This document shows, in pieces, positions 20,580-33,013 of a DNA stretch of 64,000 nucleotides. The DNA is taken from contig CP154954.1 in assembly GCA_039621445.1 (NCBI GenBank), forward strand, positions 65,926,891 to 65,990,890, given 5' to 3'. Position numbers and translations under genes: made by a program. Under the pieces are notes generated by a model. That model made no database searches and was not told the DNA's origin. It saw only the letters and a program-made list of their open reading frames with translations. Within the stretch, counting starts at the first letter, position 1; each line of letters starts with the position of its first letter. The DNA is from Euglena gracilis (lineage: Eukaryota; Euglenida; Euglenophyceae; Euglenales).

Positions 20580-22190
20580 CAAAATTGTCCACCCACCCAA
20601 AACCCAGAGCAAATTTGAACCTACCCCAAGCAGAAAAAATACTGCTGGATTACGAAAAATCTGGATCCGTAAAGAGGGTGAGGGATTCAACCACCCAGCA
20701 CCTCATCCCCTGGTTTTTGATTTCAAAACCAGAGGGGGGACAGACCAAATGGAGGTTAATAAGCGATTGCAGGGAGCTAAATCAACTGTTCCAAGTGAAC
20801 CTTTCAAGCTGGATCACATCCAGCACATTTTCCCTGTTTTGGAAAAAGGCCACTGGGCAGCAAAAATAGACCTAAAGGATGCCTACTTCCACATACCAGT
20901 GAGCCAGGCCCTAAGGTCATTTCTAAGACATCAGGTGGGGGGGCAGACCTGGGAATTCCAGGCATGCTGTTTTGGCCTGAATGTAATGCCCTAAATTTTT
21001 ATGTCAGTAATGAAGACATTCGAAAAGCTGTGGAGAAAAAGGGGCATCCAGGTATTTATTTACCTGGACGACATTTTACTGGTAGCCCCAACACACAATA
21101 TCTTACAAAATCACCTGAACACAGTGTTCAGGGATTTAATCAAATCAGGATTCAAAATCAATGTAAAAAAGTCCACCCTGCAGCCAACCCAAATCGTAAC
21201 TCATCTTGGGTTTCAATTAAACTTCCAAGAGGGAAAATTGCAGGTGCCCCCCCAGAAAATAAAAACAGTAAAAAAGGAGCTGGGAAAAATGGTGAAGAAA
21301 GATTACATGTCAAAAAGGCAGTTGGCTGCCATTTTGGGCCAAATAAGATGCAATCTAATGGCCCTGCCCTTTCTAATGGCCTTTACGGATGCCCCGGCAA
21401 AATTTTGGTGGAAAATTCCACAGCCCCCTGGGACTCCAAAAACCCCATTTCCCAAAGAATAAAAGACCAATTAAGAGAAATAAAAAATCTACTGGACTCC
21501 TGGGGGGGCAGACCCTTCCCCCAAATTGCAACCAGGGAGTTGCACTCAGACAGCAGTACCCATGCATGGGGGGGGGGGGCTGGACATTCGAACAGGCGAA
21601 ATTGTGCAAGAATTTTGGAGGAAAAACTCCGTTTTGCACATAAATGTCAAAGAATGGAACACAACATAAACCTGCAAGTAAAGTGGGTCCCTTCAAAGGA
21701 ATGCGTGGCAGTCCCCATAAGCAGGTGGGAAATGGACAGGGGGAATTACTCCCTGGAACCCCCCAACTTTTTCAATGGCTGAGGCAGCAGTTCAAAAATT
21801 ACATCAGCCTACAAACAGACCTTTTTGCCTAACAAGGCAACAAAAAACTACCACAAACTACCACAATTTGTGGCCAGGTGGCCCCAATTGGATGCCACAG
21901 CAGTGGACGCATTGCAATGCCCACTGGACAACGTGGGGGGACTTTATGCACCCCCCCCTGGTCTGTAATTCAAAAATTTCTCCCCAGATTAAAAATGTTT
22001 CCACAGGCCAAAGTTTTGATGGTCACCCCCTACTGGGATTCAGCCACATGGTGGCCCCAGTTAATAAAAAGGAAAGTTCCAGGGACCCCCTGCCTGAAAA
22101 TCACCCCCTACAAGGGCATTTTCACCAACTGCAGGGGGGAAAAAAGCCACCCCCCCCCAGGTGCCCGCTCCTTTGCATGATTTGCTCTGG
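20580..22190 (+). pseudogene. DIRS copy 3 reverse transcriptase / RNase H, broken
   Basis: RT runs to FGLNVMP, where a TAA (20992-20994) replaces the Gln codon of copy 1, then resumes as MSVMKTFEKLW with VFIYLDDILLVAP (21052-21090). RNase H sequence ELHSDSSTHAW is present near 21540 but a G-run shifts the frame after it. The part matching copy 1's VDNQVIYYYL region is deleted. Confidence 0.75.
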
Positions 22191-22199
22191 CAAATTCTG

Positions 22200-23160
22200 A
22201 GGAGAAACAAGTACAAAATTCGACCATTAACGATTTCCTGGGAAGAAACCCCAGTTTAAAGCGTTATCAAAGCGCTTTTATGGGGAATTTTGGACAAAAT
22301 GGGTGTACCCCCACCTGAAGCCACCGCTGACCAAGTGGTAGACGCTTTAGTTCAACTGTTTCAATTTTCAAAGGCCCAGGCACGCAATGCATACAGTGCT
22401 GTGCTTTTGATCCCTGGCTTTGGAGGCCTGAAGTTCCATGCCACGTTGGCACCTTATAAAAGGCTTTGGAACCAAAACCTGGAAAAATATGGTGCATTCT
22501 GGGATCCCCTCCCAATCCTGCTGGGGCTGGCACAGTCCCCCCTGCCCTCTGATATGTGTACATTACGTACACAACTCATTTTCTGTTCACCATCCTCTGT
22601 TTATGCAGAAGTTCTGATTTGGCACAGGTCAAAAGAACCACCAGTGTGTTGGGGGTGGGGGCACCCTACATCAAAATTAAATGTAAAGGGCAAAAGCTCC
22701 ATAAGTGGGAGAGAGTTGTCTCTATTCCCCAGTGCCCCCAAATCAGTCCCTTTCATTTGATGATGTCTTATGTAGCAGCAACACGTTTCTTTGTGAAACC
22801 TGGGGGGCCCCTTTTAATTACGTTAAAACCCCCCCAATAAAGCCATAAAGGCAGATACCATTGCTTCTATAACCAAAAACCTTTTGACCCAGCATGGGGT
22901 ACCCCCACAGGTTTGGGGACCCCACTCCACTAGAGGAGCAGGAGTTGGTCAAAACATTGGGCCTTTCTGCCCAAGAAGTTTGTGAAATTGGTCAGTGGAA
23001 GGGGGTGGAGGCTTTCACAGCCCATTATCAAAGACTGGGTGCCCAAGGTGTTTTGGAGACTGCCCTGGCCCCCCTGTTTTCAGTGCACAATCTGGCCTCA
23101 CAATGGCGAAGTGCGGAGCCCGAGGTGTCTCGTACTCCCTCGAGGCAGACCGAGAAGTGA
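22200..23160 (+). pseudogene. DIRS copy 3 tyrosine recombinase, broken
   Basis: Fragments in different frames match copy 1: FSKAQARNAYSAVLLIPGFG (22360-22430), SDLAQVKRTTSVLG near 22616-22655, the equivalent of the HxxR box near 22918-22940 but with altered residues, and QKVCEIGQW-type sequence with FTAHYQRLGAQG near 23010-23050. Several frameshifts; not functional. Confidence 0.75.
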
Positions 23161-24699
23161 GGAAGGGACACCGAGGGCGAAGCACAAAGACATTGTGAGC
23201 CCGAACCCCCACCCATGTAAGAAAATTTGTCTTCAAACGCCCTCCATCAGAATATAGGGGCCAGGGGGGGAGGTGGGGGGGGGGGGGGCAAAGAAACAGC
23301 GCCATGGTCGCCACGTCGGAGACAATGCAGCCAACTCCGGCGAGGCGGCACTAAGTGGGGCCTCCTAACCCAGCGCATCAAACAACCACAACAAACCGCC
23401 GGCGAGCAAGGCATGGCCTCACAATGTCTTTGTGCTTCGCCCTCGGTGTCCCTTCCTCCCTGGTCGCCTCGAGGGAGTACGAGAGCCTCTCGTCAGAAAT
23501 TTTTGAAGTTTTTGGGAGGAGTTTAATGAAGGATTTAATTTCAAAGCAGAGCAGCGCTAGAAACCTTCAAGAAGGAGCAGCCGAGGCAGCCGGACAAGCT
23601 TATGTTGCGGACCGAGCATTGCGAACCGTGGCTGTCACTTCCCCAGACGAAATTTCAAAAATCAAACAAACCCCCCCAAAGTGATTGCCACGGACCCTGG
23701 CAGACGGTGGTCAGAAGGCCCCGTAAGGGGCAGAAGCAAAAACCGGCAGGCCAATACTATCTTTAGACACAAAGCCATGGGGGCCAACAAACCCAATCAA
23801 ACAATGCACTCAAGTGGGGCCACGGCAGCCAAAACCGCACAGGCCATGAAGGCACAAAGGCCAAAGGGGGCCATCTGTACCAAAACCTCACAGCCCATGG
23901 TAGGGGCAGAAAATTTCAAATTCACACCCCCCATCCTTTCTCATCCACATCACCCCTCAGGGGTCAAGGGTGTGGTCCTAAGAACCCCTCAAGATTTCCA
24001 GTGGGCTTGGCAGCCCCAAATCCCTTCAGGGGCAAAGGAGTGGCCCCTACAGGCCTCCAAAGGTTTTCGATTGGCATGGCCTCCCAGATCAAAGAAAAGT
24101 CAATGGGGAATGTCCAAGTTTCAACAAGTCCAGTGGCAAGTAGGCCAGTGGGGCCAGATTATTCTTATGAAGGCCCCTGGGCCCATCAACATGCTCCAGA
24201 CCAACATTTTCAAGGCCATTGGGACCATCAATTATCAGAAGAGGGGAAACCCCATAAGCTAAAAGGCTGTTCCCCAACAGGGGATTTCAATGTACTGGGG
24301 CAGTGGAGGACAAGGGGACAACCTCTCCTCAAGTTTCATCTTCAATGCCCATGGCAGGGGAAAGCCAAAGCAAGGGGAATACCCTCAAAGGGGCCCTATG
24401 GTATGTCAAACGACAACACCAATGACAAAGTGGAGGATCAGAGATCCTGTGAGCAGAGCATGCACACACCCCCAGCAACCCACACAGAAGGCTCAATCCC
24501 TGGGGGCACTAGGGGTGCCATGTCCAACACCCCCCACCCAGCCCACAGAAAATAAGCTGATTGGGGAAATAAATTCCGTGGAAGAAAAATGGGAGACACC
24601 CCCCTGTACAAGAGGCTTCAGAAAAGTCTGAAATGGTGGACAAAAAATGCCACCCCCCCCCAGGAACATGTCAACTCATCAATGATGGCATTTAACCCC

Positions 24700-27093
24700 C
24701 CTGGGTAAATCCCCCCAGACGTATCCACATACCCAAAGGCCAGAGCCAAGCTAGACCTAAAACAGGCAGGAAAATTCTTCTGGACTACGAAAAAAAAACT
24801 GGTTCAGTAGAGAGAGATGGGAATTCAGATACTCAGCACTTAATACCATGGTTTTTAATCTCAAAACCACAATGGAACAGTAAAATGGAGAATGATCAGC
24901 GACTGCAGGAAATCAATCAACATTTCCCAGTGAAAACGTTCAAGCTGGATCATATCCAGCACATTTTTCCTGTTTTTCAAAAATGCCACTGGGCAGCCAA
25001 AATCGATCTCAAGGATGTGTACTTTCACTTCCCTGTAAGCCCAGCCCGAAGACCATTTTTGCGACAGGGCAGACCTGGGAATTCAAGGCAGGCTGTTTTG
25101 GCTTAAACGTTGTGCCCCAAATTTTCATGGGAGTTATGAAAACTTCTAAATGCTTTGGAGGAAAAAGGAATTCAGGTATTCATTTACCTGGACAACATTT
25201 TGCTGATGGCTCCCACCGAGGGAATTTCTTAAGCCGGAGGGACCCTACCCCTCGGGGGGGGGGGTCCAGCCAGCCAGCAGGTAAAATCCAGCCAGCAGCC
25301 CAAATTCGGGGTGGGAGCCCCCCCCCCGGGGGGGGGTCGACTGAGATAAAGTCGGGTCCAGCCCGGCCGAAGGCTGGGCCAGCCGGCCGCAGGCTGGCCA
25401 GCCAAGTGGGCTGCCCAGCTCACCTATCCCTGCATTTTTTACCCTCACCACAGTTTCCTCCATCACAGCCCCCAACCTTGATCTAGCTCCATCCACCAAA
25501 ATGTCGAAAATTGCAAAAATGTGTTAGAAATTTTTGTTTTTCACCCGACCCAGCCCAGCCCAGACCCCTCCAGCCCCGGACCCCCACCCCTCCCCCCCAC
25601 ACCCCGGGGGGTCCAGCCAGCAGCTCAAATCCAGCCAGCAGCCTTTTTGCCAGCCGGAGGCTGGACCCCCCGGGGGGTCTTTAAGAAATTCCCTGCTCCC
25701 ACCCAAAACACTTCACAAATTCATCTCAAAACAGTGGTCGAGGATTCACTAAGCTCAGGTTTCAAAATAAATGTCAAAATGTCAACCCTGCAGCTCACAC
25801 AGATTGTAAATCATCTGGGATTTCAACTGAGTTTCAAGAAGGAAAATTACAGGTGCCCCCACAAAAAGTAAAGACCATAAAAAAGGAACTGGGAAAAACG
25901 TGAAAAAGGATTTCATGTCAAAAAGGAAGCTAGCTGCCATGTAGTCTCAAATAGGATGCACTTTAATGGTCCTGCCCTTTTTGAGGGCTTTCACAGATTC
26001 CCTGGCAAAATTTTTGGTTTCAAATTCTGGAGCCCCCTGGGACTCAAAACATCACATTTCCCCAGAAATCAAGGGCCAATTACGGGATATAAAAAAAACT
26101 GCTAGACACCTGGGGGTGGCAGACTCTTCCCCCAAAACGCAACCAGGGAATTGCACTCATACAGAATCACCCATGCTTGGGGGGGGCTAGAGATCCACAC
26201 TGGAAACACTGTCAAGGAGGTTTGCAGAGAAAACTCCATTTTGAATATAAGTGTCAAAGAATGGTATGCAGCAGTCAACAGTGAAAAGTTTAAGAAAGCC
26301 AGGAGAAACTGTGTCCCTTTCAGTGGACAATCAGGTAATTTACTATTACCTGACAAAGGCGGGGGGAATAAATGACCCCTACAACAAAATTACAAGACCC
26401 TTTTCATATGGTGCATGGAGCACAACATAATCCTTCAGGTGAAATGGGTCCCTTCAAACAAATGTCTAGCAGACTCCATCAGCAGATGGGAAATGGACAG
26501 GGGGGATTACTCACTAGACCCCCAAATTTTTCGCTGGCTTCAACAGCACTTCCAAATTTTCATTCAGCTAAAAAAAGATTTATTTACCTCACCGGGCAAA
26601 CAAAAAACTGCCCAAATTTGTGGCCAGGTGGCCCCACTGGGAGGCTTCAGCAGTGGATGCACTACAATGCCCCCTGTACAACCTGGAGGATTTATATGCC
26701 AGCCCCCCCCCGGTCAGTAACTCAGGAATTTTTACCCAGATTGAGGCTTTTTCCTGTCCAAAGACCAAAGTTTTGATGGTCACCCCCCTTTTGGGATTCA
26801 GCATTGTGGTGGCCCCAATTAATAAAAATGAAAGTTCAAGGGACCCGCTGCCTGAAAATCACCCCTTAGATGGGCATGTTCACCAAATGCAGGGGGCGGG
26901 GGGAAATGCCACCCCCCAGGTGGCCCCTTCTTTGCATGATTTGCTGAGGCAAATCCTGGAGGGGAAACAAATTCAGGTTGAGACCATCAACGATTTTCTG
27001 CGGGAAAGCCCCAGTTTAAAGCGTTATCAGAGTTCCTTTTCACTATTATGGGTGATTTTGGAGAAAATGGGGGTACCCCCCCCTGAAGCATTC
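24700..27093 (+). pseudogene. DIRS copy 4 RT/RNase H/recombinase remnants
   Basis: Recognisable pieces include QHFPVKTFKLDHIQHIFPVF and KIDLKDVYFHFPV (24900-25045), LNVVPQIFMGVMK (25105-25145), LISRWEMDRGDYSLDP-type sequence near 26480-26525 and MVTPLLGFS-type sequence near 26776. Frameshifts occur every few hundred bases and a MITE splits the YLDD neighbourhood. Confidence 0.7.
25218..25694. mobile_element. MULE-like MITE in DIRS copy 4
   Basis: 477 bp between perfect 9-base duplications GCTCCCACC (25209-25217, 25695-25703), with inverted ends AGGGAATTTCTTAAG / CTTTAAGAAATTCCCT. The interior is GC-rich CCAGCC/GGGGGG sequence. It cuts the RT sequence just after the YLDD-equivalent region. 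Confidence 0.72.
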
Positions 27094-27250
27094 CTAACCC
27101 AAACTCTAACCCTGACCCTAACCCTAACCGTATCCCTAACCCTAAAGTCATCCCTAACCGTAACCCTAACAAGGACCCTAACCCTGACCCGAACCTTATC
27201 CCTAACGTTATCCATAGCCCTAATCATAACCGTAACACTAACCGTATCCT
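27094..27250. repeat. interstitial telomere-like tract
   Basis: About 160 bases of degenerate CCCTAA units (CCCTAACC, CCCTGACC, CCGTAACC). It starts exactly where DIRS copy 4 is broken off, as expected if a break was healed with telomeric repeats or fused to a telomere. Confidence 0.8.
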
Positions 27251-28310
27251 TTTTTTGTTTTCGAATTTTTTTCAAAAATGGGACGTTTTTTTGCCAGTTT
27301 GGAGGTCCCAATGTATTTTTATGCATTTTCAGCCAAATTAAGAGAATCGACGTTTGATGGGGGGGCCTTAAATTTCAAAAGGAGGGGTAAAACCGGCACA
27401 ACCCCCCAAAAAATTCGTTGAGCTGAAGCCCCACCAATTTTTGGTCACTTTTTGCCACCGGGCACCGACCCACCCCCTCCAGGAATGGTGCCTAACAGCC
27501 CAAACTCCCCGGGGCACCCCTCCCCTCCCCCATGGGGGGGTCCACAGGAGGTAGGTTCGTGGAGGGTGTGGTCGTGACCGGCCACAGCCCAACCAAAAAA
27601 ATTGGTTCCCAGGCATGGTTCCCAGGCAGGCTTCTGCTTAAAGTGTTTCAGTACCCCCCGGGGGGGGGGGCCTGGACTGCAGCTCGTCCCCAGGATCCAG
27701 GTGGCACCCTATTGTCACTGTGCCCTTGCCGACGGGGTCCTTTTTTAGCTGGGAATGAAATTCCTTTGGCCCACTCTTATTCTCCCCCCCTTATTGTCCG
27801 ATCGGGCCTCCCAGGAGCAGGTCAGTGGAACATTGGGGGAGGGCGGGCGGACTATTGGCTATGTCCCCCCCCCAACCCCAGGGAGCAGGGGGGGGGGGGG
27901 CATCGAGCCAGCTTTTTCCAGTCAGTGGGCTTTTGGCTTTTTTTGAACCCCCATCGACATTTTTTTGTTATTTTTTAAGCTGTCAATTTGTCTGTCAATG
28001 GGCATGAAGTGGGAAACAATTCAGCAAAGATTTCGTAGATACACAAAACGGACCAAGGTTGGGTTAAATTTGGTGGAAAATGGGTCCAGCCCTCATTTTT
28101 GGTAGCTCTTGCACTGCTGCCGTCTTTTTCTCACAGCTCGAAAGAGGATCAAATCTGGACCCTGAAGGGGAATGTGCACTGCGGGCCAGCCACACATCCC
28201 TTTCAGGACCTGGGGGGGTTTGTGGGATTGGGCAGGAAATTTTCTGGCTAGCCCGCCGGCATCTGGTGGGGGGGGGGGGCGGGTTCGGCCAGAATCGGAG
28301 AATTGCCTGA
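27251..28310. other. no recognisable feature
   Basis: AT-rich start, then G/C-run-rich sequence. Open frames here are short and repetitive; no exon with splice signals or known domain was found. Confidence 0.4.
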
Positions 28311-28400
28311 AAAATGCCCTGCAAAACTCACTCCTTTGAGGAAAACCAGTCAGGGAGGACGAGACACCGAGGGCGAAGCAGAAAGTCCTTGTGAGGCTAT
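28311..28400 (-). mobile_element. DIRS terminus remnant, left piece
   Basis: ACTCCTTTGAGGAAAACCAG through GTCCTTGTGAGGC, matching 9366-9443 of copy 1. It is cut by the LTR retrotransposon that starts at 28401; the rest of the DIRS remnant resumes at 33611. Confidence 0.65.
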
Positions 28401-28997
28401 TGTTGGGGGGTCCGGAGGACCCTCGCCTCCCGGGCGGGCTGCTTCCGCTGGGGCCACAAATTCCTTTTTCTGGCTCTGGTGGGCTCAGGCCAGGGCCTTT
28501 GGCAAGTTGGGCCCCGTTTTCAAACAGATCAACAGGCGGTAATGGGGGTGAGGTGTGCCCCCCCCCGACCCAGGTCCCCCTGTCTCCCCGCGTAGGATCG
28601 TTTTTAGCCTGCACTGTTTTACCTTTTCAAACATTTAGATCAAAGGTGAACAAAGACAAAACCAACCCACCTACTTGGAAGCACACAGCATAAACAAGCC
28701 TGCCTGAGAGGATAGGTGAGTACCTAGTTCGGGAAACCTGCTGCTTTGGGTGGGAAAACAATGTGGAAAGCAATGCCTTGGTTTCTTTGGATGATTGATT
28801 TGTCCTTTTTGTTCTTTCAATTCTCAATTGACTTTTCTGCTCTTGTGATTCTCAAATCGAATTCTCAAATTCTTACTTGAATTTGCTGGGGTTCCAATTC
28901 CACTCGCGTGGCAGTTGACTTGCCTTGGTGGTTCTTAATGGGGGTACTTGGGAATTTTGGGGGAATTTTGGACTGCCGACGCCAGCGGCAGCCGACA
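28401..28997 (-). repeat. 3' LTR
   Basis: 597 bp, on the minus strand TGTCGGCTGCCGC...CCCCCCAACA. Differs from the other LTR at scattered positions, so insertion is not very recent. Confidence 0.75.
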
Positions 28998-29008
28998 CCC
29001 CACCCTTG
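28998..29008 (-). promoter_or_regulatory. polypurine tract
   Basis: On the minus strand CAAGGGTGGGG directly precedes the TGTCGG start of the 3' LTR, the expected place for second-strand priming. Confidence 0.5.
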
Positions 29009-32000
29009 CGACGTTAGTCGGACCCGTTTTTGTCCCCTCCCCCCCCGTGCAAAAACGGGGAGAGAAAATTTTTTAAAAAAAATTTAATTTTTTTGTGGGG
29101 GGCGAAAATTCTGTGTTTTTTTGAAACGGGTCCTGTCGCTTTTTTTTTTTTTTGAAAATCAGTGTTCACGTCTGACCCCACCCAGCCATAATACCGGGCA
29201 CCTTGGGGGACTCTGAAAAATCAGGTCTTCGTGGGAAGCCCCCCTACTCCTTTCCTCCGACAAGCATGGGGAACGTGTCTTTTTACACAAAATCTTAAAA
29301 AAGATTCCAAACGAAACAAACTCTGGGCACTCGACCCCAATGCCTAAGTCCCACGCTACACCCTTGGTGAAAATCCTTTTTGGCAGCTTATGTGAGACTT
29401 CATTCGATTTCGATTTTACTCAAAAAAAATCAGGGACTTTGGCCAACAGTGCCTCAGAGAATGAATTGTGTGGGGAAAAGAAAAAGAGAAACCCAGGCAT
29501 TCCTTTCGAATTCGGGACAGAAAGCGTAAGGAAAAGGCAAACGGTAAGCAAAAGCGAAAAGGTGAGAGGGTAAGCGGTTATATGGAATAGTGTACAAATG
29601 GGTGTGCGGTTTCGTGTGCGTGTGCGGTTGTGTGTTTTGTGTGTATGCACGCTCACTCCCTTGTCATGTTTTCCAACTGAAAATGACTAGGTCGATCGAT
29701 TTTTTTGAATGCAAAGAGAACAGGGCTTCACATTGGCCCTCGGCCTCTATATCACAGGGCTTAAGTGCCGACGTGGCTGGTTTTTTTTCTTTTCATTTGC
29801 CCACAACATGGCCTATGGACAAAGGAGGGGTCATCTCCGGTCCAGGGTCCCCCCCCCCGAGTTCGGATGCCTCCGAGCTGTGTTCCATGAAAAAAAGTGC
29901 TTTTGACGAATATCCATAATCCAAACCGAATCAAAAAAAACTGGGTTCTAAAAAACCCAACTCGTTTTTTATCATCCAGAAAAATCATCAAATTCCCAGG
30001 TTTTTTCCAACTCTTTGTGTAAAAAAATCCCCCAGAAACAAAAAACCCTCAAAAAATCAAAAATCTGAGTCCAACCCACAAATCCAGGGCCTACAAAAGC
30101 CCTCAACAAAATCCAATCAAGAATTCCAACTGCCACATACAACAAACAAAGTCCAACCGAGAGCAACCAACCCAACAGAAGCAACATCCAGCAGCATACC
30201 GTTGCATAGGGCCAGGCCAATCTAGCCCAACCAATTCATAGCCGTTTAAATAACCAATTAGGCTTGCCAGTTAAAATTCACTGCCCCATCCACCCAATCA
30301 CACGGGGCCATGGGGGCCAAATGACATGGCAAACTCAAAAACACTGAAAATTCATTTCCAGTATTCTCAGCCAAGGCGTTTTTCGCTGCCCCCCCCCCCA
30401 GTCACATGGGGCCATGGGGTCAATCTGGCTTCAGCCTCCAAACAAAAAAATCACAAACCTGGGCCGTAATATCCAAACCAGCTGAAATCTCACACATGTC
30501 AAAGGACGGGCCTTAACAATGGCGCCCCCCCCCATCGTCAACTAGTGCGGGGAGGGCCATGGGTTAAAAATTCCTGTCTACAAAACTGAAATCCCCACTT
30601 GACGAAAAAAAATGGGGAAAATGGAAAGCTTATCAAATCCCGTCACAATCTGGGGTGTGACCAAAAACTTTCACGGTCACAAAATGATGCATTCCTGTCC
30701 CCACCCAAACGTCTCACAGGGTATCCAATTCTGAGTCAAAAATTCCAACCGTAAAACCAAATCTGATTTTGATCCACCACACCCACAAAAAACAGAGGTC
30801 AACACAGCCCCCCCCCCCCAGCTGCACGAGGAGGGGAGAAAAAGTGGCTCCAAACCACAAGCAAAATTCTGAGACCCAAAAACATGAAAAATCTGATTCA
30901 GCGCTGTTGGAGAAGCCAACCTGGGCCTGGACCTGGGCTTTGGCCGTGCATTGGGCCACTGCCCACTGCAGGCTCTTGAGGTCATTAAGCTTCTCTCCCC
31001 AGCACTTCAGTAAAATAAATGTACCCATCATTCTGCAACTCCACAAACAATCCACAATTATGATCATGACGATCGTAATCATGTGATTCAATTGCTTGGG
31101 TCTCATTAATGTCACTGAAATCTGCTCTCAATCTCATTGAAATGTTTATCATCCCCTACATTGAAGTCAATTCTCTGCAAACTGTCGAAATTTTTTTAAT
31201 TCAATAAATTCATTCAAAATCCTTGTTGACTTGACTGTTTTAGATCTCAATGTCAATGTAATCATCGTTGTCCCAGTCAACAAACTTGAACATGTTCTAC
31301 AAATCATCAACCTTGAAATTCTCAAATTCCTTTGCGTTGATTCTCTTCGGAGCTTCTGTTTGCTTGAACCTGCATGACGAAGACACACACACGGCACAAA
31401 ATTCAGCGCTGGCACCACGGAAGTCAGATTTCTGAATTTACACACTGAAAAACCACTGAACTCTGAACCAAAATGGCACTTAAAATCTGATCACGATCCA
31501 TCAAATGGGTCACACGAAAACTGCTCCAACAAGCCTCAAACTGTAAAAATTGCCCTTAGGAGTTTTGCACTGTGAGGCGTCCCCCACTTCTGTGTTTTTT
31601 TGCCTTAAGCAAACTGCACAGTCGAAAACTGCGCAGATGTTGTCACCCACAGATCAACAGATTTTTTTCACTGAAAACTGAACAAAATGATGATGATGAT
31701 GCCACTGCTGGGCCCAAAAATGAATTTTCCTCAGGGGTGTCTTTTCCTCCTGGGTCAATCCACCTTGGTTCCCACTGACTGAGAACTGAAAACTGTTTCC
31801 TGAGCCCTTAGATAGGTGGCCACAGGGGTGTTTATTCCTGGCCTGGGTCTAGCCCCACCCTTAGAACCCCTCTTTGTGCGCTTTCCAAAAAACTTTTTGG
31901 TTCGAGTGGAATATCAGAGGTCTCACCTACCTCAGGATTTGGCAAAAACACAGATAAAACCTGCCACAGGACTTCTGGGCTGCCACACTCGAAAACCACA

Positions 32001-32138
32001 ATGAAACTGGACTTAAAAATCTCAAAAAACTGGACTTGGCTGTTTTTCATAATCCAAACTCTGTGAATCGAAAATCCAGATTTAAACTTCTGGCTGATTT
32101 CGCATCTGCCCCAACACCAAATCACCATGAAAAACATA
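28998..32138. other. LTR element interior, non-coding
   Basis: AT-rich sequence with short A- and C-runs. Frames are short; no RT (YxDD), protease or integrase signature on either strand. Confidence 0.5.
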
Positions 32139-32806
32139 TCAAAAAACAATCACAAAACAACTCACAGAAACATACTCGACACTGTAAAGTGCTGTGCTGT
32201 GCCAGTCAGTGGTCAGACCTGTGCTGGAAAAAAAAATCACCACCACCACTGATACGGTGGAAACCACCCCCAGCTGTTCCAGGGACTTGCAAACCAGTCG
32301 CAACCCCACCAATCGTGAAACCAACTTGTTCTTAAAAACTGAAAGTCGTTCCAACTGTTTTTGGCAGGTCTCCAGAATTTTTTTTGCCTGTCTGAATTTT
32401 CTTGGCTGTGCAGCAAAATCTGAGGAAGATTTTTCAGAATACACTGATGATTTTTGCAAATTCGTGACATGTCCAGAATTTAGATTCACAGACACCACAT
32501 TTTCTGGACTTGGCAACTTTGCTTCACTGGGCTGCAGCGTTTCAGCGATTTGCAGTTCCTACATTTTTATTTGTTCCACCAATTGTCCTATTTCTTCTTT
32601 TTCCACTCTTAATAAACATTGCACGTCTACCAGCTGTTTTGTCAGAGCCTTGTCTCTCTCAAACAGGGACACGTAATATTTCTCAAAACGGGAGTCAAGG
32701 TCAAAACACCAACCTCTGACAGTTTTGTCAATTTGTGCAACTCGTAATTCAATCCCCCGACGCCAAACAGTCAGAGGAAGTCCCTCAAGATGACTGGGCT
32801 CACGCT
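32139..32806 (-). pseudogene. gag-like coiled-coil remnant of the LTR element
   Basis: One minus-strand frame runs from 32806 to 32139, broken only by a TAG at 32559-32561. It contains charged, helical sequence such as FEKYYVSLFERDKAL, LRVEKEEIGQLVEQIK before the stop and FRQAKKILETCQKQLERL after it, a coiled-coil pattern common in gag proteins. There is no zinc knuckle. It lies just downstream of the primer site, where gag belongs. The identity is inferred from place and composition, not from a recognised domain. Confidence 0.4.
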
Positions 32807-33000
32807 AGTTGAATCCTTCCTCAAAATTTTCACTGTCAGAATCCTCAAAAACAGTAGGATGGTCATCTGTTTCCGTTTCACCATTCAGAGTTGAAGAACC
32901 GCCTTCAAGATTGGAACAGATTCTGCTAACCATGTTGGGGGGTTCTGATTTGTCATCAACCGAAAGTAAAAATTCTTCACTAACAGAGTCAGTGAAGCAA

Positions 33001-33013
33001 CCTCTGCGTACCA
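33001..33013 (-). promoter_or_regulatory. primer-binding site
   Basis: Minus strand TGGTACGCAGAGG immediately follows the CCCCCCAACA end of the 5' LTR. It resembles the complement of a methionine tRNA 3' end. A near copy (CCCCCCAACATGGTTAGCAG) lies 80 bp inward at about 32923-32942. Confidence 0.5.

Larger units (their letters stand above)
18591..23484 (+). mobile_element. DIRS-like copy 3, full length but decayed
   Basis: Leader, gag, RT, RNase H, recombinase and right inverted terminus (about 23330-23484, inverse of the left module) are all present. Stops and frameshifts break RT and recombinase. The left terminal module lies in the end of repeat A (18480-18590). Confidence 0.8.
23485..27093 (+). 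mobile_element. DIRS-like copy 4, degenerate, truncated at 3' end
   Basis: Gag remnants (23681-24555), RT pieces either side of an inserted MITE, RNase H remnant near 26150-26350, and only the start of the recombinase (LLRQILEGKQIQVE and following to 27090). Sequence stops at CCCCTGAAGCA and passes directly into telomere-like repeats. It is the most diverged copy in the nest. Confidence 0.75.

Noticed and set aside
27094-27250. True chromosome end
   Set aside because: The tract is short and degenerate and unique sequence continues for 37 kb beyond it.
28093-28614. Minus-strand ORF across the left LTR
   Set aside because: The frame crosses the LTR boundary and a G-run; the same LTR frame recurs at 32805-33227, so it is LTR sequence rather than a gene.
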